From the NCBI GenBank assembly GCA_945870325.1, contig CAMBRQ010000025.1, forward strand, positions 1 to 37,525: a DNA stretch of 37,525 bases, written 5' to 3'. Below, piece by piece: positions 32,554-37,525 of the stretch; position 1 is the stretch's first letter, and every line of letters begins with the position of its first letter. The stretch comes from an uncultured Dorea sp. (GTDB lineage Bacteria; Bacillota; Clostridia; Lachnospirales; Lachnospiraceae). Below the pieces are notes generated by a model. That model saw only the letters and a program-made list of their open reading frames with translations, was not told the DNA's origin and did not search any database. Position numbers and translations under genes: made by a program.

Positions 32554-33390
32554 ATGATAGAGTTAAAGAATCTGACCAAGCAATTCGATCAGTTTACGGC
32601 GGTAGATTCAGTCAATATGACGGTTGAAACAGGAGAGTTTTTTGGGCTTCTTGGTCCTAACGGAGCTGGCAAGACGACAACAATAGGAATGCTCTCCACA
32701 CTTCTTCTGCCAACCAAGGGAGAAATCTATATTGATGGGGAACTGCTTACGAGAAACAGAGCGGACATTAAAAGGAAGATCAGTGTGATCACCCAGGAAT
32801 ATTCCATGCGTCAGGATATGAATATGAATGAGATCATGGAATATCAGGGGCGGCTCTACTATATGTCGAAAAAAGAGATTCGAAGAAAGAGTGAAGAATT
32901 ACTGGAATTCTGTGGATTGATCAATGACAGGAAGAAGACAGTCCGCAAACTATCCGGCGGAATGAAACGAAAACTGATGGTGTGCCGTGCGCTTCTGACT
33001 GAGCCGGAGATATTGCTGCTGGATGAACCGACGGCTGGAATGGATGCATTGTCACGCAGGCAGATGTGGAGTCTGCTTCGGAGGCTTAATGAACAGAATC
33101 TGACCATTCTACTGACGACGCATTATATGGAAGAGGCGCAAGCCTTATGTAAGAGAGTGGCAATGATGAATCATGGGAAGATAGAAGAGATCAACACACC
33201 GGCAGGCTTTATACAGGAACTTGGAAGTTTTGCGATTGATGAGACGACTGGGGAGGGAATGGTGACGCACTATTTCCATGAGAAGAAGGAAGCCCTGGCA
33301 TTCGCAGACCGGACAGATTACAGTTTCAGTCTGCGCGATACCACTTTGGAGGATGTCTTTGTAGAACGGGCAGGAAAAAGATTGAGTTAG
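32554..33390 (+). CDS. ABC transporter ATP-binding protein (ABC-2 type partner)
   Basis: The 278-residue ATPase has Walker A (LLGPNGAGKTTTIGML), signature (VRKLSGGMKRKLMVCRALL), Walker B (ILLLDEPTAGMDALSR) and H-loop (LLTTHYMEEAQAL). It resembles DrrA/NodI-like ATPases, with a C-terminal extension ending TTLEDVFVERAGKRLS. It pairs with the permease encoded 9 bp downstream. Because it starts 1 nt after cobI, it is translationally coupled to the corrin genes. The substrate is unknown; ABC-2 systems are usually exporters, though some have been linked to metal or cofactor handling. Confidence 0.93.
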   Translation: MIELKNLTKQFDQFTAVDSVNMTVETGEFFGLLGPNGAGKTTTIGMLSTLLLPTKGEIYIDGELLTRNRADIKRKISVITQEYSMRQDMNMNEIMEYQGRLYYMSKKEIRRKSEELLEFCGLINDRKKTVRKLSGGMKRKLMVCRALLTEPEILLLDEPTAGMDALSRRQMWSLLRRLNEQNLTILLTTHYMEEAQALCKRVAMMNHGKIEEINTPAGFIQELGSFAIDETTGEGMVTHYFHEKKEALAFADRTDYSFSLRDTTLEDVFVERAGKRLS

Positions 33391-33399
33391 GGGAAGAAA

Positions 33400-34131
33400 A
33401 TGGGAATCATTACGATATTATGGGAAAAATGGGTGGAATTCCGCAGGGATTTCTATAAGATTACGTTGTCTGCAATGATCGCACCGCTCATGTACCTTCT
33501 GGTATTCGGACTGGGAATTCAGACGGTCTCACATGGCAAGCCTTACTTGCATTATCTGATTCCGGGAGTCGTGGCACTTACTACTATGAATGGAAGTTTC
33601 AATGCAATCGCACAGAACCTGAATGTTCAGAGGCTCTATGAGAAGGCATTTGATCAGGTGATGATCTCACCGACTCCTTTGTGGCAGTTTATCATTGGGC
33701 AGATTATTGCCGGGTCATTAAGAGGAATCTATGCAGGAGGGATTATCCTGCTTCTGGTATGGCCGATCCATACGGGGCTGATCTTCAATGGATTCTCTTT
33801 TTTGATCTTATTTTTAAATGGCGCGGTGTTCTCGGCGTTGGGAGTGGTAGTGTCCTTTTTGGCAAGGAATCATGCGGATGTACCGAGGTTCTCAAGTTAT
33901 TTTATTATGCCAATGGCATTCCTGTGTAACACTTTCTTCTCTACGGAGAATATGCCTCATGGAATCCGCGAGGTGATTGGTTTCCTTCCGCTGTCGGAGA
34001 CCAGCGGCATGGTGAGAAGCATTGCCTATGGAGAATCTTGGAATCCTGTGGGAATCCTGGTGCTGGTGGTCTATCTTGTGATATTCATGATGATCGGACT
34101 GTGGTTCGTGTATCGGAAACAGAATCTATAA
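33400..34131 (+). CDS. ABC-2 type transporter permease
   Basis: The 243-residue protein has about six helices in the ABC-2/DrrB-NodJ pattern. A cytoplasmic N-terminus (WEKWVEFRRDFYKITLSAMI) leads into the first helix, then HYLIPGVVALTTMNGSFNAI, the coupling region EKAFDQVMISPTPLWQFIIG, and a last part with LPLSETSGMVRSIAYGES. It forms the channel for the upstream ATPase. No solute-binding protein of standard type is adjacent, but two small surface proteins follow at once. Confidence 0.9.
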   Translation: MGIITILWEKWVEFRRDFYKITLSAMIAPLMYLLVFGLGIQTVSHGKPYLHYLIPGVVALTTMNGSFNAIAQNLNVQRLYEKAFDQVMISPTPLWQFIIGQIIAGSLRGIYAGGIILLLVWPIHTGLIFNGFSFLILFLNGAVFSALGVVVSFLARNHADVPRFSSYFIMPMAFLCNTFFSTENMPHGIREVIGFLPLSETSGMVRSIAYGESWNPVGILVLVVYLVIFMMIGLWFVYRKQNL

Positions 34132-34164
34132 CGGGGATGCTATTTATGGAAGGAAAAGGTTGAT

Positions 34165-34683
34165 ATGACAAAAAGATATCGTAGAACTATTATATCAGGG
34201 CTTATGTTTATGCTGACCGTATTTTTCCTGGCGCCGGCGCAGCATGTATCTGCCATGGAGGATGGAGAGTATTCCGTAACCGTAGATATATCCGGAGGAA
34301 GCGGCAAGGCATCTGTCACTTCACCGACGATTCTGACGGTTGAGAATGGTAAGGAGACCGCCCGTATTCAGTGGAGTAGTGCTAATTATGATTATATGAT
34401 CGTGGATGGAGTGAAATACCTGAACCAGAGCGAAGAAGGGATGAACTCTGTGTTTGAGATTCCGGTTCCCGGATGGGATGAACCGATGGAAGTGATTGCA
34501 GATACAACAGCCATGGGAAAGCCCATTGAGATCCACTACCAGATGATATTCTATTCTGATTCAATAGGAAGCAAAGCAGAGATGCCACAGGAGGCAGCGA
34601 AAAGAGTTCTGTGTGTGGCTTTCGCGATTATCGTGGTTGGTGGAATACTGAATTATTTTGTGAAAAAATATATCTATAATTAG
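34165..34683 (+). CDS. Surface-exposed small protein with NEAT-like beta domain and C-terminal anchor
   Basis: The 172-residue protein has an N-terminal signal sequence (ISGLMFMLTVFFLAPAQHVS), an outer domain of about 100 residues and a C-terminal helix (VLCVAFAIIVVGGILNYFV) with a short basic tail. The outer domain starts DGEYSVTVDISGGSGKASV and contains PTILTVENGKETARIQWSS, NYDYMIVDGVKYL and FEIPVP. The strand pattern, with LTVENGK and YDYM-like blocks, recalls NEAT (haem-binding) domains, but this is a resemblance by eye, not a proven match. It follows the ABC-2 permease by 33 bp, and a related domain is in the next gene. Capture of a tetrapyrrole or metal is an inference. Confidence 0.7.
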   Translation: MTKRYRRTIISGLMFMLTVFFLAPAQHVSAMEDGEYSVTVDISGGSGKASVTSPTILTVENGKETARIQWSSANYDYMIVDGVKYLNQSEEGMNSVFEIPVPGWDEPMEVIADTTAMGKPIEIHYQMIFYSDSIGSKAEMPQEAAKRVLCVAFAIIVVGGILNYFVKKYIYN

Positions 34684-34716
34684 AATTATGAAGATGTGTT
34701 ACAAGGAGGAAGTTGT

Positions 34717-35304
34717 ATGAAACAGAAAATGGTATCTATCTTATGTGTAGCCGTACTGATCTGTACTATGCTCGCTGGCTGTGGCAAGGATGCATCCACT
34801 GGTAACTCAGATGGCGGTTCTTCTGATGCCGTATCGGAAGATTCGGCTGATGGATCATCCGATGATGAAGATGCGTCAGAATCTGGAGAGGCACCTGGAA
34901 CGGAAGATGCGTCGGAATCAGAAGGAGCAGGTGTAGAACTGGCGGATGGAGTATACAGTGCCAAGTTCGATACGGACAGCAGCATGTTCCATGTGAATGA
35001 GGCGAATGAAGGCAAAGGTGTTCTGACGGTTGAAAATGGTGAGATGAGCATCCATGTCAGTCTGGTATCTAAGAACATCATTAACCTGTTTGTAGGAACA
35101 GCAGAAGATGCCCAGAAAGATGGAGCCAATATTCTTGAGCCGACAACAGATACGGTGACCTACAGTGACGGAATGAACGAGGAAGTCTATGGGTTCGACA
35201 TTCCTGTTCCGGCGATTGGTGAAGAATTCGACGTAGCTCTGCTTGGGAAAAAGGACAAGTGGTACGATCATAAGGTATCTGTGTCTGATCCTCAGCCACA
35301 GTAA
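34717..35304 (+). CDS. Lipoprotein with related NEAT-like domain
   Basis: Start at 34717 is chosen because AAGGAGG lies eight bases upstream; an earlier in-frame start would precede the signal peptide. The 195-residue product has a lipoprotein signal (KQKMVSILCVAVLICTMLAG then Cys), a long Ser/Asp/Glu linker and a domain with DGVYSAKFD, GVLTVENGEMSIHVSLVS and FDIPVPAIGEEFDVALLGKK. DGxYS, LTVENG and the F-x-IPVP end are shared with the preceding protein, so the two look paralogous. Its signal peptide is nearly the same as that of the CbiK lipoprotein at 35769. It is probably the last gene of the hemC operon. Confidence 0.75.
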   Translation: MKQKMVSILCVAVLICTMLAGCGKDASTGNSDGGSSDAVSEDSADGSSDDEDASESGEAPGTEDASESEGAGVELADGVYSAKFDTDSSMFHVNEANEGKGVLTVENGEMSIHVSLVSKNIINLFVGTAEDAQKDGANILEPTTDTVTYSDGMNEEVYGFDIPVPAIGEEFDVALLGKKDKWYDHKVSVSDPQPQ

Positions 35305-35319
35305 AAATCCTGATCTGCA

Positions 35320-35347
35320 TTTACATGTATCGGGGATGTGTTATAAT
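35320..35347 (+). promoter_or_regulatory. Promoter of the cbiK riboswitch transcript
   Basis: TTTACA (35320-35325), 16 bp and TATAAT (35342-35347) with an upstream TG form a strong promoter directly before the second riboswitch. Confidence 0.75.
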
Positions 35348-35380
35348 AGTTAAGAAATGATATATCAAATTAAATAGATT

Positions 35381-35547
35381 CAATCGGTGTCAGTACAACT
35401 GATGAAAAGGGAATCAGGTGAGAATCCTGAGCGAACTTGTCACTGTGAGCAGATTAGCCAAGCAATGAAGGGGAAGACTCTTCAGTCACTGGAAACGGGA
35501 AGGCGGCTTGGCGGTAACTTCTGTAAGCCAGGAGACCTGCCATTGAA
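35381..35547 (+). ncRNA. Cobalamin riboswitch upstream of the CbiK lipoprotein gene
   Basis: The core blocks are near-consensus: AAAAGGGAATCAGGTGAGAA (35405-35424), TCCTGAGCGAACTTGTCACT (35425-35444) with GTGAGC after it, and the B12 box GTAAGCCAGGAGACCTGCC (35523-35541). CAAT at 35381 can close with ATTG at the far end. It differs in sequence from the one before hemC, and is the better match. Together they place the whole region under B12 control. Confidence 0.93.
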
Positions 35548-35690
35548 CAGAATGGAGCAGCCACAAGTAACTGGTTTGAGCCAAAGAGTATACGGGAAAC
35601 TGTATGCTTTCCTTTGGTGTACTCATTCGAGCATCCCGTAATACATGCCTTCGGCTGGCGGGCTCTGCCCGACAATGTATACATAAAACC

Positions 35691-35720
35691 GCCTGGCTGT
35701 GATATTCAGTCAGGTTTTTT
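35691..35720 (+). terminator. Regulated terminator of the cbiK riboswitch
   Basis: CCTGGCTG pairs with CAGTCAGG around TGATATT, followed by six T residues, 49 bp before the cbiK start. Between 35548 and 35690 there are two further long hairpins (about 35580-35618 and 35635-35686) that may serve as alternative pairings. Confidence 0.85.
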
Positions 35721-35768
35721 GATATTTCATGATAAAAAATCTCATACCAGAAAGGAGAAAAAAAGAGT

Positions 35769-36974
35769 ATGAAAAAGAAAATTGTATCTATCTTATGTGT
35801 AGCTGCAATGGTTGGCACTATGCTGGCAGGCTGTGGAAACAGTGCTTCTGACAGTTCTGATGACAGTTCCGACAAGGCTTCTTCTGAAAGTGAGGAAGTC
35901 TCCGATCAGGAGGCGGCTGACAAGGTTGCGGCTCTGATTGATGCGATCTACGTTCAGGAGAGAACGGATGAGACGGACACACAGTGTGAAGAGGCAAAGA
36001 AAGCATGGGACGCGCTGACGGATGCTCAGAAAGAGTTAGTTGAAGGTGAAGAGGCAGATCCGGATTATTTCGGAAGAGATACCGGAGATGCATCTGCTGA
36101 TGACCCGCTCAATGGCGATGATATCGGTGAAAATGAACTTTTGGTTGTAAGTTTTGGTACTTCTTTCAATGAAAGCCGTGCTACTGATATTGGTGCAATT
36201 GAGAAAGCACTTCAGGAGGCATATCCGGATTGGTCAGTAAGAAGAGCGTTCACTGCACAGATCATCATTAACCATGTTCAAGCTCGTGATGAAGAGAAGA
36301 TTGACAACATGGATCAGGCTCTGCAGCGTGCAGTAGACAATGGTGTTAAGAATCTTGTTGTACAGCCGACGCATCTGATGTATGGTGCTGAGTACGATGA
36401 GATGAAGGAGTCTGTTGACAGTTATGCTGATAAGTTCGAGTCTGTTAAGATTGCTGCTCCGTTGCTTGGCGAAGTTGGAGCGGATGCAACTGTAATCAAT
36501 GCGGACAAAGAAGCAGTAGCAAAGGCTCTTACGGCAGAGGCGGTAGCAAAGGCTGGATTCGACAGTCTGGATGCATCAGCAGAGGCTGGCACTGCTTTTG
36601 TATTCTTAGGTCATGGTACTTCTCATACAGCGAAGGTAACCTATAGCCAGATGCAGACAGAGATGGAGACTCTTGGATATAAGAATGTCTTCATTGGAAC
36701 GGTTGAGGGTGAACCAGAGGAAACTGCTTGTGAAGAAGTGATCGCGAAAGTGAAAGAAGCAGGTTATACGAAAGTGATTCTTCGTCCGCTTATGGTTGTT
36801 GCCGGGGATCATGCGAATAATGATATGGCTGGTGACGATGAGGATTCATGGAAGAGCATGTTTGAGGCATCCGGAGACTTTGAGAGTGTTGAGGCTCAGG
36901 TGGAAGGTCTGGGGAGAATTGCAGATGTACAGGCAATCTACGTTGCACATACTGCGGCAGTTATCAATGAATAG
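35769..36974 (+). CDS. cbiK: CbiK-type cobaltochelatase as a surface lipoprotein
   Basis: The 401-residue protein begins with a lipoprotein signal (KKKIVSILCVAAMVGTMLAG, lipid Cys22) and a Ser/Asp linker. A helical segment follows (about 47-92, DKVAALIDAIYVQ and AKKAWDALTDAQKELVEG), resembling helical modules of Gram-positive surface proteins. Residues 122-400 are a CbiK/anaerobic cobalt chelatase fold: ENELLVVSFGTSFNESR, PTHLMYGAEYDEMK, then the metal-site histidines His282 and His286 (FLGHGTSH) and His348 (VVAGDHANND). Cytoplasmic CbiK inserts cobalt into sirohydrochlorin; exported relatives are known in Desulfovibrio. Its location outside the membrane points to binding or delivery of metal or tetrapyrrole rather than the internal biosynthetic step. 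It is a single gene under its own B12 riboswitch. Confidence 0.93.
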   Translation: MKKKIVSILCVAAMVGTMLAGCGNSASDSSDDSSDKASSESEEVSDQEAADKVAALIDAIYVQERTDETDTQCEEAKKAWDALTDAQKELVEGEEADPDYFGRDTGDASADDPLNGDDIGENELLVVSFGTSFNESRATDIGAIEKALQEAYPDWSVRRAFTAQIIINHVQARDEEKIDNMDQALQRAVDNGVKNLVVQPTHLMYGAEYDEMKESVDSYADKFESVKIAAPLLGEVGADATVINADKEAVAKALTAEAVAKAGFDSLDASAEAGTAFVFLGHGTSHTAKVTYSQMQTEMETLGYKNVFIGTVEGEPEETACEEVIAKVKEAGYTKVILRPLMVVAGDHANNDMAGDDEDSWKSMFEASGDFESVEAQVEGLGRIADVQAIYVAHTAAVINE

Positions 36975-37017
36975 AGGTTTTGATGGGAATTTAGTGTAGA
37001 AAGTGGAGTGTTGGGAA

Positions 37018-37345
37018 GTGTACGGCGCAAGGACAGGGAAGTTGTGGGCTGTAGCCGGATCGTTTCGCCAAGACCTCGTAGCAGAAAAAGATACCGTCCG
37101 TTCTAACCGGGCATATTCGCCGTAAGCCCTTGATGGTCTTATGACTCAGATGCCCTCGAAACCAGGACTTGTGGTCCTGGTTTCGCACGAACTAACGGTA
37201 TCTTTTTCTGTAACGGGGTCTAAGGTAAAATGATACGGCCACAGCCCACAGCTTCCCTGCCCTTGCACCTGACATCTCCGTGGACTCAAGGCTTTCTACA
37301 GTGGGAGATTCCGACGGGGGTGCGTGTGGAACGGTATCGGTGAGG
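37018..37345 (+). repeat. Structured dispersed repeat, copy 4 (complete cloverleaf)
   Basis: It starts with GTGTACGG (37018-37025), 23 nt after GGGAATTTAG (36985-36994). The outer stem pairs 37027-37061 with 37232-37266, about 31 of 35 positions plus G-U pairs. The inner stem CAGAAAAAGATACCGT (37082-37097) pairs perfectly with 37195-37210. The arms are about 37109-37155 and 37157-37185. Loop words TCGCCAAGACCTCGTAG and TTTTTCTGTAACGG match those of copies 2 and 3. The tail (37267-37345) keeps CCTGACAT, GATTCC and GGAACGGTAT. This copy is the most diverged in stems. Confidence 0.85.
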
Positions 37346-37359
37346 AAACATATTAGAAG

Positions 37360-37525
37360 TGAAGGGGAATAAAGAAAACTCCTGTTTACTTCATGAATAT
37401 AAATCCGTTCCACTCCTAATCTGTTATCCATCCAATACCCTTCCTCCCACATCCCCGCCAGGAATCCTCCCAGTTCATGAAGAGTCACACATAAGAATGT
37501 CAGGCAGAGAGGGGCAGTATGGCAG
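37360..37525 (-). repeat. Structured dispersed repeat, copy 5 (inverted, cut by window end)
   Basis: Read on the minus strand from 37525, the right half of the outer stem and the tail match copies 1-3 almost base for base (GCCTGACATTCTTATGTGTG, CTCTTCATGAACTGGGAGGA, TTCCTGGCGGGG). The rest of the structure would lie beyond the window. Copies 4 and 5 face each other tail to tail, as copies 2 and 3 do. Confidence 0.85.

Noticed and set aside
34686..35129. 147-codon minus-strand ORF
   Set aside because: It is the reverse strand of the lipoprotein's acidic linker; the Ser/Pro-rich translation is a composition effect.
35580..35618. Group II intron domain V-like hairpin
   Set aside because: The GAAA-capped stem is in the expression platform of the B12 riboswitch; no intron ends or reverse transcriptase are present.
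37192..37488. 98-codon minus-strand ORF
   Set aside because: It lies across repeat copies 4 and 5 and is explained by their conserved non-coding sequence.

Overview
The window reads like a chromosomal segment of a gut Clostridia, most probably a Lachnospiraceae relative of Dorea, Blautia or Ruminococcus. The signs are moderate GC, strong AGGAGG ribosome binding sites, Asp/Ser-rich lipoprotein linkers, DegV and MATE proteins, galactan-type glycosidases and cobalamin riboswitches. This is inferred from gene style; no 16S or marker search was possible.

Layout. 1-243: start of a LysR regulator leaving the window (-). 553-2745: GH36 alpha-galactosidase (-). 3021-3389: MATE-like remnant. 3526-9744: Crp/Fnr-type regulator, then an operon of OYE/dienoyl-CoA-reductase-like enzyme, SDR, broken APC permease, MalY/PatB-type C-S lyase and RidA, closed by a terminator. 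9930-13314: AraC regulator and GH42 beta-galactosidase, with two direct repeats 20 bp apart at the GH42 promoter. 13387-15538: SleB-like hydrolase and MATE transporter. 15540-17850: decayed accessory patch with a serine-recombinase remnant, a DUF5677-like gene and an ABC ATPase fragment. 18146-21179: DegV, a 0.9 kb non-coding repeat island and a voltage-gated K+ channel (-). 21336-23797: polar amino-acid ABC transporter (-). 24081-24703: toxin-antitoxin pair. 25064-27178: an ECF sigma factor fused to a membrane segment and a large extracellular domain (-). 27413-28435: GH53 galactanase. 28443-36974: cobalamin/tetrapyrrole region with two B12 riboswitches, hemC, bioY, cobA-hemD, cobI, an ABC-2 transporter, two small surface proteins and a lipoprotein CbiK.

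How it fits together. GH53, GH42 and GH36 suggest intracellular use of galactan oligosaccharides and alpha-galactosides. The OYE-SDR-lyase-RidA operon suggests uptake and beta-elimination of an amino-acid or cysteine conjugate, with RidA removing the enamine product, but the permease is broken here. The last 9 kb is a B12-controlled tetrapyrrole and metal-acquisition region.

The most novel feature is a family of non-coding structured repeats at three loci (about 254-529, 19034-19952 and 37018-37525). In the three copies where both strands are visible, each folds as a long outer stem, an inner stem and two hairpin arms. Outer-stem sequences differ between copies but stay complementary, while internal-loop and tail sequences are shared. 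Four element ends carry GTGTACGG 21-24 nt after a GRAATTTA motif, which in three cases supplies the neighbouring gene's Ile-stop end. This fits a structured RNA or a folded-DNA mobile element.
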